DNA of 64,000 nt from Lantana camara (taxonomy: Eukaryota; Streptophyta; Magnoliopsida; Lamiales; Verbenaceae), in contig CM074860.1 of assembly GCA_037501455.1 (NCBI GenBank), positions 48,804,501-48,868,500 of the forward strand. Direction: 5' to 3'. The notes beneath the pieces were generated by a model. It had not been told where the DNA came from, searched no databases, and saw only the letters and a program-made list of their open reading frames with translations. A program made the translations under genes and the position numbers. Positions within the stretch are counted from its first letter, which is position 1. Every line of letters begins with the position of its first letter. Positions 9,327 through 21,062 of this stretch are shown here, one piece after another.

Positions 9327-11276
9327 TGTTGGAAAACACGAATCAGAAAGCAGCGGAATTTAAAAAATTTTCCCAACAAAAGGATCTAGGACTCGCAATC
9401 GTGCAACCAAATTCGTAAAGATAGAAAACTTACTTTTCTTTTATTCTTTCTTGAAGCATTTCAAGCCACCCAAGAATGCTCTTCTCGCGGCTTGATCCCC
9501 TCTCCTTTGGTAAAGCTCGAATCTTCAAACTTCTAACTTGAAGTCTCTAGAGAAAGTCCACCAACTTGATCACAATCTAACTAGTAAGGATGCTAGTTCT
9601 CTAGTTAGTGTTTAGGCTTAACCTAGTGTTTAATTTAATCTTGGAGAAAGGAAGGTGTTCAACATATGAACCAAAAGAATTGCCAATTAGCTCCCTAAGG
9701 AGCTCGAGCTCCTCTATTTATAGAGAGGGGAGTGCCGAAATTCCTAGTCCTTCATGGGCTAGGATTTTGGTCCCTCTCTCCTATTACTTGATCATCAAGT
9801 ATTTTCCAACTTTGACTTTGAATTCTAATTCAAGTCAACTTTTAAGAGAGCTAAAAATATCCAAACTATTTTTGGATAACTTTATACTTTATTTATTATA
9901 AAATAAATAACTTATTTTTATCTAATTAATTAATTCGTAATTAATTAACTAGATTATTTTCTCCAAAATTAGACTTTCTTTTTAATTCAAAATTAAACCA
10001 AAGTCTATTAAATAATTAACTAATTAATTATTTAATATATATATAATATATATATATACACACGTGTGTGACACGTGTCACAGTGACACGTGTCACTCAC
10101 GTGAGCCACACGTGTGACTTCACACGTGTGGAACCCTCATGGCCCGATTAACTCGTTTAATCATTTTCAAGCCTCAACTCTTGTAACCAAGTTGTTGTGT
10201 GTGACCCTCTAAGTTCTCAATTCAATTAGCAGTGACCCTAATTAATTAATTCACTAATTAATTAATCAGTCCACAGATTAAACGACCATAGTCTAGCAAC
10301 AGGTGTTTAACCCCTAGCTGAATTGGAATGTTCGGATTCGACAGAACCTTTAAGTCATTGATTCATGTGAGATACAATCCTCCTACTTACTATCTCTCAA
10401 CCAAGATCTAGGGCAAGGGAATAATCAGAACCCTAATAATCCGGTCTTAGAGCTAAGTGCATATCATATCCATTTGATCTCAATCCAAGAAACCCTTTTC
10501 TTGATGTCTTGATCTACTGCCTTGGCCAAGGACTCCATATGGCATATGAATGACTTACACAATAAGAGATCACCTTGCAAATGCAAGTGTAGGTCCTATC
10601 TTGATTCTCATTCACTTTCATGAGTCACTTGTGCAGCCCCAGCATAAGCCTTGAATCAGTTGTCTAAGGCGACACCCTTTAAAGCTTATACCTAAGACTA
10701 CAGAGTTAACTCATAAAGTGACAAGGAACCTCAAGTCTAAGGATCACTTAATCACATCAATGACTCGTGAGATATTTCCTAATCTGGAAGTTTCCATTTC
10801 CTGAAATAGAAACTTCCTTTCCCATTTAGGAGTGTTCTCACACGGGGCACCTCAGTGAACTTACTTATTAAAGTAAGTACCCTCATGTATCACGCACGTA
10901 TCAACTATACACTTTGCACCTCCATGAAACAAGGTGGTCCTTCTTAAGGGCGTGATCCCACAAGCAAGCCTTAGAGGAGTCAGGTTGACACTCCCACTGT
11001 CTGTAGGACTCATCGGCTTGGAGTATTTTACTAATCATGACTTATGTGATATAGGGCTCGTTTCATGAACCATTTCACCTAAATGGTAGAGTCCTAAAGT
11101 CATCAGGATTAGGGGAGTTCTCATACATGGACAGCTAAAGTAAACGCAAACCAAACAAGAGCATATAAAGAAGTGTTGCCTCAATTCGTTATTTCATTCA
11201 AAGATTGTCTGTGATTACAATAAGGAAAAACACAAAGCGGATATACAATCGGCTTTCTAGGGCACTATTCCTAACA
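9327..11276 (-). repeat. Copia B 5' LTR
   Basis: 1950 bp, TGTTGG...CTAACA, partner of 1170-3121. The G-box cluster is at 10058-10131 next to a TATA tract at about 10032-10057. This copy drives the element's own transcript leftward. Confidence 0.97.
10032..10131 (-). promoter_or_regulatory. Copia B 5' LTR promoter cluster
   Basis: Same arrangement as at 1878-1976: six ACGTG palindromes and then a TATA tract in the direction of transcription. Here the third motif reads GACACGTGTC, so it is fully symmetrical. Confidence 0.65.
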
Positions 11277-11281
11277 CTAGC
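11277..11281. repeat. Target-site duplication of copia B, right copy (CTAGC)
   Basis: Exact match to 1165-1169, directly after the LTR terminus CTAACA. Confidence 0.95.
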
Positions 11282-11676
11282 ACTATCCTTGCACTCTCCC
11301 ACCATAAATAAGCCTCGCCCTGAATTAATGAAATGGTGCAACGGGCCTTCTCTTGGGACTCACGAGGAATGAGCTCCCAAATTCTTTCAACCTCTGTTAG
11401 CCACTGCTCGGCCTGAATATCATTTCCTTTAAAGAACTTTGGTGGGTGCTGGTTCTAGAACTCCCTAAATACCACTGAAATCTGTGCCCCCGACTGTGGT
11501 GGTGGAACTGGTGGTGTTGGAGGAACATACTCCCGGAGCCTCTGATCCATAAGGCTAACCACTGCATTCATGAAGTCATGTGGCTAAGCCTGAGGAGGTG
11601 GAGGAGGAGACCGGTCACGGTGATGATTATGTCGATGACCTGGAGAATGCTCCCGTCGAGGTCTACTGCGAGGTAT
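11282..11676 (-). pseudogene. Gypsy element A: gag amino half
   Basis: The minus strand encodes the first part of a gypsy gag: a basic, proline-rich start, then a Retrotrans_gag block with AEQWLTEVERIWELI and CTISLIQGEAYLWWESA. It stops at the CTAGC duplication and resumes at 1164. The presumed start codon near 11674 appears changed to ATA, and a stop (TAG) interrupts the frame near 11455. Together with 1-1164 it shows element A was a normal gag-pol element before copia B landed in it. Confidence 0.8.
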
Positions 11677-11882
11677 CCTGAAATCAAGACACTAATATGC
11701 ATGTTCAATTATTAGATGCAAATGGGTCCAAATAATTCTCAATTGGCACATAAATCATGTAATTCAAATAATTCAAAGAATTCATATAGGTTCAAATAAT
11801 TCAAGTAACAATGCAAGACTCTCAATTTGACAATTAATTCCTATGCCGTGCGACCTAGACTCACAAGACACGACACTGGAGA
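11677..11882 (-). other. Element A leader
   Basis: Short AT-rich untranslated stretch between gag and the primer-binding site. No other signal seen. Confidence 0.6.
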
Positions 11883-11911
11883 CCCGGTTTTGCAACCGGG
11901 CTCTGGTACCA
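11883..11911 (-). other. Element A primer-binding site with overlapping hairpin
   Basis: In element sense TGGTACCAGAGC (one mismatch to the initiator tRNA-Met site) is followed at once by a perfect 7-bp inverted repeat, CCCGGTT/AACCGGG around a TTGC loop (plus strand, 11883-11900). The same TTGC-loop hairpin is found beside the primer site of the elements at 24920 and 62451. Confidence 0.8.
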
Positions 11912-11919
11912 CCTTAGGA

Positions 11920-14427
11920 TGTACGACCTGCAACGCCAGGTACCACATCCCCCACACTATAGTTAAATTCACATATGAAATGAACAATCCATACATGAAC
12001 CAAAGCTATAGCGAACGGGACACAATAAACAAACGACAATAGCTAGGCGGGACTAACCCCAAACTAAATAATCAATTCAGAACAATAAAAGCGGAAGCAT
12101 AACTTTCATTATCAAATATCAAATATCCAAAAGCATACTATCTATCCATGTACATATCAATAGATTATCATCTCCAAAATATTCCATAAGACATGCCAAA
12201 ATATCATAAGTATTAATACATGAAAGTAATATGAAGGTGAAGTATGCTAGACCCAAATTAAAGACAAGACTCGACTCTAATTCCCGCCTAGCACGCACCT
12301 GCAAAACTGAAAGGTTGAGGCGTCAGTCTACAACAGACTGAGTGAGGGGTATATAATTATAAGCGCACACACATGCTTGTTATAATCTCAGGTAATATTT
12401 CGTGAAAAACAATACAATTCAAGAAAATAAGAAGTAATATCGCCCGAGGTTATAACTATTAAATTTATCAATTATTTACAATTTCGGTCAATCAGCGGCA
12501 CGGCGAGTAAGGGCAGTCTCCAACCTTTACTCCTGACATTGGACAATATAATAACCGTGTTTCAATTTAATAGTGATCATGCAAGTTATTATAGTGCACA
12601 ATTAGTAGTTTCATTAGCCCTTCTTCCTCTGGGGTGATGGTGGGTTTGCAAGGCCCAACCATCCAATCAGTGCGTACTTCAGGAACATGACTCCCACGTA
12701 CAGGATCCCTTCCTCCACCAAACGTCCTGGTGGATTCTGGGGTTATCCCGAATGGTGAGTATAGGGCTAAAGTTACCCGTCAGCACATGCTTTCCCGGTT
12801 GGCTCAAGCCATTACCCTCGGGCCCACAGTGTAATACCGTTACTCGCTAAAACGGTCATTCTGTTCAATCAATTAGGGTTTTGAAAGATTTATAGATATA
12901 TATATACATTTTGGCCGAAAAGTTCACATAGGGTTATAAGGGTTCTATATATATCTAGAAATTAAACCTCACCTGTGTAACCAAAAGAAACAAGGATATA
13001 GCTCACGGGGCCTGCTCCTCACGACCAGGAAGCTGGTCTGTGCAAGAAAGACAATTATCCGTGAGACACGACTCAAATGTACCAATTAGGACGAACGGCG
13101 TAATAATGAACAATATAACGTGCATTAACGATTTATAGTATGGTATGATCATATTCATGCATACAATGACCATATAGTAACACGTATCAGTCAATTATGG
13201 CATTAGAAACGGATTTAGAAAGTTACATTTTATGCAGAAAATTCATAAAATCCCAGGGGGCATTGGAACAGCCGGTTTGACCTAGGAATGGGAAGGGCCG
13301 TTCCCGGCTCCCCGAAAAAATCCCGCGCGTCTGTAAGTTTTTAGGAATTTTTGGGACTGGGAACGGCCGTTCCGGCCACAGGCCAAAATGGGAAGGGTCG
13401 TTCCTATTCTCGCGCGCCAGCTATCAGGGGTGGGAAGGGCCTTTCCCAGAATTAACTCGGACGGGAACGGTCGTTCCCGTTATGCAGTTGCAGCAGCAGA
13501 AACAGGGCAATGCAGGGGAAATACGAACCAAAACCACACAGCACAAATGATCCATGATTCAATCTCCAAATGTTATAAATCATGCAATACGCACTCTAGC
13601 ATGCTTATAGATCAATAAAATCCAATCCAAACACTTATATCACGCTCAAATCATCAAGAATCATCACTTCAAACCCATATATCAACTCATGCTCCAAGTT
13701 CATAAACTTCAATATATATACGTCAAATTCAAGCCATGATCAAGTATTCATATCTCCAATAACTAAAACACACTTCAGTCAATTTATATCATAACCCTAA
13801 CTACCATTCATAATTCATGAATTCATCAAAATCTCCATGCCTACCTTAAATGAAAGAAAAAAGAGGAAAGATGAAGATATGATGATAATGATGCTCCAAT
13901 GTCCACAAATCCCACAAAATACAGCTTGAATTGATGAAATCCTTCCTTCTCTTGTTGGCGTTTGGATTAGTACAAAAGGGGAAGCAAGGAGCAATTATAT
14001 GAAATGTTTGTATGTATCAAGAAAGGAATGGCACATGATGTTGCTACAGGGGGAAGAGAAATGCTCCAATTTACTATTAAATCCCTCAACTTATTAAGTC
14101 ATGCAATTGAGTCCAATTCCATATTAAATGATCACTTAAGTCCAATGCAAGATTCATGCTATTAAGTCCCCCAAATTTAAGAAAATGATCAAATAAGGAC
14201 ATAGAAGAAATTAAATCATGTTCGGTAATTAATTCTCATTTCAATCACACACCATTTATGCAATAATCATCAATTTAATATGACTTTCGTAAAACACTTG
14301 AAATATAATTTTACAAAATTTTGTCATCACATATAAAATTGAAGAAATGAACAAATTAAATTAAATTCTAACTCTCAAACTCACACGTGGCGTACTTACC
14401 TGAAAGGTCGAAAGCTGGGGCGTTACA
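11920..14427 (-). repeat. Gypsy element A 5' LTR
   Basis: 2508 bp from TGTACGACC to CGTTACA on the plus strand. The right flank GTCAT (14428-14432) would be one target duplication; the other lies outside the window. It contains the GCGAACGGG box near 12010 and an AGCTAGGCGG box near 12038, both shared with the other gypsy LTRs here. A TGCAG acceptor-like site lies near 12299 (minus strand). A cluster of five GC-rich palindromes lies at 13290-13478. Confidence 0.9.
13290..13478 (-). repeat. Five GGGAACGGCCGTTCCC-type palindromes in LTR A
   Basis: Inverted repeats at 13290-13305, 13360-13373, 13390-13404, 13432-13447 and 13463-13478. Arms are GGGAA/TTCCC around a 4-6 nt GC core that varies (GGGCCG, CGGCCG, GGGTCG, GGGCCT, CGGTCG). 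Spacing is 30-70 bp. Confidence 0.85.
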
Positions 14428-14614
14428 GTCATAAATCTCCCAAGCGTTATCCATAGACTCATGTTACCTTTGCATATCCGAATATATGTTGGTCAACATG
14501 AGGCAACGGGCTTGAAGATTATCTTCCGACCATTTCGCAATCGCCTCTCTTTCGGGCCGAGTCGGAGCCTTGCCTTCAGCGACAGGCTCTCCCTCTAAGA
14601 GAACATATCTTCTC
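14428..14614 (-). pseudogene. Diverged copia gag fragment (C)
   Basis: 187 bp on the minus strand encode part of a copia gag, with EGEPVAEGKAPTRPERE and NLQARCLML, aligning with about residues 37-98 of the 1306-aa copia B protein but clearly diverged. Both ends are cut exactly by LTR termini: CGTTACA of element A on the left and TGTAACACC of element D on the right. This is the oldest layer visible here and does not belong to either copia copy in the window. Confidence 0.85.
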
Positions 14615-17600
14615 TGTAACACCCCAAGTGGTGGGGCATCACACCCCCGCACTATGACCCGACACGTGTACGAAATGGAGAGTCAGCAGACGCACCAAGT
14701 CACAGCGAACGGGTGACTAAAGAAAAACACACCCACTAGCTAGGCGGTACATAACTCTGTATAGAAGAAAATAGGCGAAACATGATAGCGGGAGCAATAC
14801 AAAATGGTAACTTTCAAAAACTTTCATACGTTAAACATATAGAGCAATACAGAAATTAAAATCATCTACACGGGTTCAACTAATCTATCGAACCTGTCCT
14901 ATCCTATCCCGAAGAATTACACAACAAGACGGGTTCAACTAATCCGAGCACCTGTCCTAACCTGTCCCGAATTCCATTCAATCAAATCATACATGCAACG
15001 TGCTCACAACATATCTTATACAAAATTTACAAATTATAAATCAGAACAAAATACTTAACAAACTGAAACGTGCAGACACAGACTCAATAGACACGACACA
15101 CCGCCGCCTAGCATGAACTCCAACGCGAACCCAAACCGAAACCTGCACACTAAAAACATAAATGGGGAGGGCTCAGTCCAAAGACTGAGCAAGGGGCTAC
15201 CTACACACACCTACATATATACAGAGCACAACACCTAGAAGAAGCAACGTTCGTAAACCCGGGGTTAGTTTTTGCACGCCAAAACATTTCCCGTGATAAT
15301 ATACATATAGGGAGACTTATCAAACAGACAAAACAAATCTTAAATCAAAGGTTTCTTAAGGCACAAACTCATATTCATGCAAACTTAGCACACATACCGG
15401 AACGTAACTCATTAGTATAAAAGTATACCAATTTTTATCTTAATTTAAGAATCTACCCCCGTTTCACGAACTTATGACAGACAGACAAACAGAACACTCG
15501 GCGGGTACGAATTCAATCCAACCAAACTCCTCAGATCACACACAGGCATAAAGAAACTGAATAAAAACAAACATACCTTCCTTTGCACCGTTTGGGGATG
15601 AGAGGTGCCCCTCTCAACCCTCCACAGAACGAAACTTGTGAACCGGAGGATCCCGCCCGGTTCCTTCGATGGCCAGCCAAAATGCGCTCCGTCGGCATAG
15701 GAGAACTAAGTCTCCCTTACCCAGAAATCTGAGGCCCATCACACAGATAAACAGACATATATCGGAAACTTAACCCGCCACACACAGACAGACAAACAGA
15801 CATATCTCATGCATATCCTACTTATCATATCGTACGTACATATAACGCAGACTGACCTCGAAATTATAACATATCAAAGCTAAGCATACATAGGCTCGTG
15901 CATAGCGTTTCTTACTTTCAAACATATGACCAACCATCAAAGTACATATTTCACACATATCTACGTTTATATAAGGCTTATAAACCGCACACATTCGAAA
16001 ACGGGCACATTGCAATAGGGTATAACTATATCCTAACCTCACCTGGCACCAAACACAGCCGAAGACACGGCAGACGGTTCACCCCAGAACCTGCACGACT
16101 CACTTGTCACCACCCCGGGTGCACCTGAACCAAAAGGACACACACCAAACACAACAAAGAGCTCAGACAGACTCAAACAACCATACAAAGATGCACGACA
16201 CATGCTCAACCACTTAAGAAATGTAACCACATAAGCAGGGTTCTGATTCACATAAACTATATGCAAAAGAAAACCTTAGGCCATATTCATGATTGCACAA
16301 AACGAAATTCATATGATGCATATTTACAAAACAACAAACTAAATGCACATAACACCTTTCATACAAAAACACGTATTACAAGACCAAATAAATCATATTA
16401 AAGCATGCTACGAATTTCATTTAATTCATAAGATTACATATCAAATTCCAATTAAATCACTCAACCCTACTAAGTTCATACAATTCATACATTACATATT
16501 AGATTCAAATTCAAGTTAGGTAATTAAACTTTAATTGCAAAAGTCTCAAATTTAATCATCCTAGGTATGCTATTTAAACTTTTACTTAAATCAAAATTAG
16601 CTTAATCGTTTTCAAATGATAAGGTTCAATTAATTCAAGTTATACAAATTTGTATTTTCTAAAATTACATAAACACCCCTTGTACGAGAATTATACCCAA
16701 ATGGCATGAAATGAAACTAATATCAACAACAATTCATAAATTTATACATTCATAATTCATTACATATTTTCAAATACCAAGCAATGCATATTCATCAATT
16801 TATCAAACATACAAGTACGATTTACATTTTAAACAATTAACAACTAATACAATTTCGGCATAACGGGTTCAATTTACAATTGAAAGCATCAATGCATATC
16901 ACATTTCATTAATGTAAGATTTCGTATACATCGGAGTTCATACAAATCGATAAGTCAAGCAAATCGCAATTAAATTACATATAGTTCAATTAATCAAATA
17001 AATCCCAAATGCACAAATGAATTCTCCGAAATTAAACCGAGTGTCCGATTGACGAACGGAAAGTGGTGTTGGACTCACCACGACGAAACGGACAAGCTGT
17101 CCGAAGGTCGCCGGAGCGCCGCCGCCAGAGCTGCCGGAACAGTGGTCGGCCGCCGTTCGGCGCCGCCTGAACGTGCCGGAAAAATGCCGAAAATACACCC
17201 GTGCAAGGATTCCTCGTGCTCATTCCAATTCCTCGATCAATTTCTGAAAAATCCAAGCCAATCGCCACCAATTTCAGATTCAAGAATACGAAAAGCCTAA
17301 AATCTTCAAATCCAAATTACTTGCAAACCGGTGAACCAAAATGCGATCCGAAAGAAGCATTGTCTTACCCATGACGGGCTATTCGAAAGCCCGAAGGTAG
17401 CTCGCCGGAAAAATCCTCGGAGCTACCACCGCCGTTGCATCGCCACTGTGGCGCCACGATCCGCCGCCAATCGACCAAATCTGGAGTCGCGTGATCAATG
17501 GCCACTAGTTCTCATCGTTCCGAACAACTTTCGTGAAGGGCCCGAGACCAAAAGATCGCCGGAAAAGCGCCCCGTTGGCCGCTGAAGTTTCTGCCGCAGT

Positions 17601-18473
17601 ACGCCTCCTTGGAACCACCACCTACGACCAAAATTGGATGAAACCAATGCCTAAAATGGAGTCGGGAGGTCGGAAAACCTTGGAAAACACTAACCTTCGT
17701 CGAAAAAGGGCGCCGGAGATCCGCCGTGACACTGTTCAAGCAGCGGCGACGTGAGCTTCAGGCGGCGCGAGCGCCGCCGTCCGGTGGCCATTAGCCGCGC
17801 CGCCAACATCCCCCACTGTGCCAGGAGGTCTTCTCTCAGGGTCTGGGGCGCGTTTCACCGGAAAGTCGCCGGAAGCCGCCGTGAAAGGCCGACAAAGTGA
17901 CGGCTCCGCCACCCCCTCCAAGCGCGACTGAAAATCGGCGAAAAGGTCCACCTCCGCTTGTCGTCGGGCCAAGATCTTCGTACGGTTGTGACCACGTCGT
18001 TGACCTCTTCGAAATTGACTAGTCATTCGTCGAAATCCGTCGAGGAATGGCTAAGTTCCGGTTTGTGCATGTTTCCACACCGTGAGTGTGTGTGTATAGT
18101 GAAAAATGCGGGAGAGAGGGAGAGAACTGAAGTCTGCTGCGTTTGGCACTAAAGACGGGGATCCGGGTATATATCTCGGGTCCTCCCACGCGAAAACGAT
18201 CGGGAGGAAGGGCTAACGACGTCAGAATAGGGCAAACTCAGAGTCTACCGACTCGTCTCGATGCCACGAATGAATTGAAGGGTCGAAAAGGTCGAAAACT
18301 CGATCGAACGAGAAATGACCGAAAAACCCCTAAAAAGAGAAAATTACAAAGGGCCCCCCTAAACTCTAAAAGAGTTCAAAATAGGGCCACGCAAAACACA
18401 AAATCACATAATTAAACACGTGAAAAGGTTGAAGTGAGGCGTACCTTATAAGTCGGACGAACGGGATGTTACA
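14615..18473 (-). repeat. Gypsy element D 3' LTR
   Basis: 3.86 kb between TGTAACACCCC and GGGATGTTACA. In element sense it is preceded by a polypurine tract at 18474-18482. A TATATA box lies at about 18168. It is followed in transcript sense by a GC-rich, CGG-rich block (17040-18060) that resembles a long 5' untranslated region. A GGGTAAG donor-like site near 17368 and a TGCAG acceptor-like site near 15144 follow. The GCGAACGGG box is at 14706. The rest of element D was lost apart from a scrap at 37985-38441. A plus-oriented relative is at 45176-48492. Confidence 0.85.
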
Positions 18474-18482
18474 AACTCCCCT
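18474..18482 (-). other. Element D polypurine tract, split by element E
   Basis: In element sense AGGGGAGTT precedes the TGTAACATCC start of the 3' LTR. Element E's LTR begins at 18483, so the insertion cut the tract. CCCCT (18478-18482) would be E's left target duplication; its partner is not found because the right end of E was deleted. Confidence 0.75.
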
Positions 18483-20780
18483 TGTAGCACCCGAGCGCAA
18501 GGTACCACATCCCCCGCACCGAGACCCGACCCGAATATGAAATTGACGATCCATACTCGAGCTAAATCACGGCGAACGGGGACAAACACACACTCTAAGC
18601 GAGGCGGGCTAACCCTTAAACCATAAAATCTGAATAAACATTAAAGCGGAAGCAATAAGCGAACATACATCATATGTATATACAATGAGCATCACAACTC
18701 CAAAAATAAGTCATATACATCATCAATTGCCATCACGACTCAAAACAAGTACGCTCCATAATATCATTCATATACAAGGGTCAAAAGTATAGTATGCAAG
18801 TGCACGACCAAAATATAAGAGCTAAAGAAGAATGCAAGACCTATGACTCGTATTCCCGCGTAGCTCCCTCGACACCTGCATAACACAACTGAAAACCAAT
18901 CGGGTTCAGTCCAAAAGGGACTGGTGGGTATAAAAACAGGGGATAAATATAATATACGGCGGTAATTAAACATTCACATGCAGGTTATAATCCCAAGTGA
19001 AGTTTTTAAAGAATTTCCCAAGTGGGTGAATAGAAATCATCAAAAGGGATTATAACGATTCAGTTACATTAGGTCATTATTGGCTCGACGAGTGGGCGTG
19101 CATTATCTCCAACCAACACCTTGTGTAAACCATTTAAACATTCATTCATTCGTTCTTTCCATGCATATCATTCTTTCGTGCACATTCAATAACATTTACA
19201 CCTTCTCCCTCCGGGCTGGTGGCGGGTTTGCAACGCCCGACCACCCATTCATTGACCAAAGGGGGTTACATGACTCCCCAGATGGCTCTCAGCATCCATT
19301 CCTCGCTAACTCCTAACGAGGTCCGGTTACGCCGTTCATTGGTGGAACTAGTGTGAGGGATCACCGTCGGCCCGTGCCTCCCCGGATAGCCACTCACACT
19401 ATGTTCCTGGGCCCCATTCGTGCATTCGTTCATTTCACGCCAAAAGATTAGGTAGGATTCATAAAACAAGGCTTTACGTTGAAAACATTTACTCTTTAAA
19501 ACGACTCTCTATATATATATAATTTTGGTCGAAAACTTTCACATTGAAGGTATATATAGGGTCTTATATCTACATAGAAGAGAAACCCACCTTAAAAGGC
19601 AAAAAGGAGAAACACAAGCCTCACTGACCGGCCTCGTCTCCAACGGAATCAAAATCTGTGCAAGAAAGGTGAAGTGAGACTCAATATGACCAAATAAGAC
19701 GCTCGGCAATGTAATGATCATGATATGAATATGTAAAAGATAAGATTATGTTTATGAAAATTTTCATGTGCACTATTAAGGAATTTAAATCATATAATCA
19801 AGTCCTTCGATCTTTCGTTCACTTTCACTCGAATTCATAATTCCACATTTTCAATCAATTTAATTCAAGAATTCAAATAGGAGCATAACACGTATTAAAT
19901 CACATAATTTCAGCAAAGGGTCTTAAGAGAAAATCATCCCAACATCACATACTATCAGTTAAGAAACAAAGAGGCAAAGAAACAAGTCCAAAAACTCAGT
20001 TTAAAGCCACGAAATCAGCTGCACAACCAAGCAAGGTCACAAGAGCAATTACCCCCAAAAATTCATATCAAGCTCATAACTCAAACCCTAACCAAATCTG
20101 ATCCAAAATCAGAAATAAATGGATGAAAATATGTATTAGAGAGTAGAGACTACATAAATATTCATACCTTGACGATTTGGTGAATAAGGGAAGTGATTTG
20201 AGCTCAAAATCACAAAGGTAGCCAAGGTTCTTCCTCTTTTCTTCTCTCCCTCTCTCTCGATCAGGTGCAGCAGAAAAAGGGGGGTTTGGCTCTGTTTGGC
20301 TCACCAAAAAGGGGGAAGAAAGGCTTAACTCTAGTACACAAGTCATGGGTTAAAGTATGGTTAGGTTAGAGAGGTGTTAAGGGTCCCACCATGAAGACTA
20401 GTCAACAAAAGGGTTATTATTGCACGAGTTGTTCGTTACGGTTGGAGTTCGGAGGTCTAAATGATCTCAAAAAGGTATGAGGCTTGTTCCATTGTCTCTG
20501 AATTGTCGATACGAAGGTAACGGAGGTGACAGAATTCGAATCCGAATCCCCGAGCTCAAGATATCAATTACGGAACCAAGGGTGCGCTAATTGCTCGTTA
20601 GCTCCCGACTTGGATTCCAACATTAAAATAAATCCGAAACACATGCAAATGAATCCGAAAATACGAAACGAACATATAATCACATACAAGACACGTAGAA
20701 ATAATTATTTTGCGCAATTTGATAAACATATACGTCATGCCGTACAACTATATATATAAAAAAAAAACTGGGCCGTTACA
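18483..20780 (-). repeat. Gypsy element E 3' LTR
   Basis: 2298 bp from TGTAGCACCCG to GGCCGTTACA. It shares long blocks with the 3.84-kb LTR at 55470-59313 but is shorter and lacks the palindrome cluster seen there. The GCGAACGGG box is near 18571. A donor-like AAG/GTATG lies at about 20163-20170 on the minus strand. Its partner 5' LTR is represented by 36997-37984. Confidence 0.9.
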
Positions 20781-20815
20781 ACCTCTCCCCCTTAAAAGAA
20801 TCCGTCCTCGGATTC
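20781..20815 (-). other. Element E polypurine tract and adjoining hairpin
   Basis: In element sense a purine tract (20796-20781, TTTTAAGGGGGAGAGGT) abuts the LTR. Just upstream a perfect 7-bp inverted repeat, GAATCCG/CGGATTC with loop TCCT on the plus strand (20798-20815), is also present at 59332-59349. A sequence-changed, still paired version is at 32328-32347 in element G. Confidence 0.85.
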
Positions 20816-20842
20816 ACTATCTGCCGGAAAACAATTAATGAA

Positions 20843-21062
20843 GGAACCCCGTTCCTCACAAACAACAAGGAGAGAATCCCCATCTCTCAAACAACAATGA
20901 GAGAACCCCGTCTCTTAAAAGCAACAAAGAGAGAACCCCGTCTCTCGAACAACAATGAGAGAACCCCGTCTCTCAAAAGCAACAAAGAGAGAACCCCATC
21001 TCTCGAACAACAATGAGAGAACCCCGTCTCTCAAAAGCAACAAAGAGAGAACCCCGTCTCTC
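20843..21062 (-). repeat. Tandem array of eight short hairpins
   Basis: Eight units of about 29 bp. Each contains GAGAGA...TCTCTC arms around ACCCCG or a close variant, joined by AACAACAAT or AAAAGCAACAAA linkers that alternate. The first unit (20843-20855) has different arms, GGAAC/GTTCC, yet still pairs. In element sense the loop reads CGGGGT. A related six-unit array lies at 59373-59535 in element M. Confidence 0.9.

Larger units (their letters stand above)
1170..11276 (-). mobile_element. Complete Ty1/copia retrotransposon (copia B), minus strand
   Basis: A full-length copia element of 10.1 kb. In element sense it runs right to left: 5' LTR 9327-11276, primer-binding site 9312-9324, a 2.25-kb leader, one gag-pol frame 7058-3138, polypurine tract 3122-3133, 3' LTR 1170-3121. 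Ends are TG...CA and the flanks are CTAGC on both sides. By-eye comparison of the two LTRs gives about 30 substitutions in 1.95 kb, so insertion is fairly recent. It sits inside the gag gene of gypsy element A. Long LTRs and the RT region resemble the Tork/Angela group, but I assign that only tentatively. Confidence 0.97.

Noticed and set aside
20843..21062. CRISPR-like array of short repeats
   Set aside because: The unit is a hairpin plus a conserved linker, not a repeat with unique spacers. It sits inside a plant retrotransposon, and there are no cas genes.
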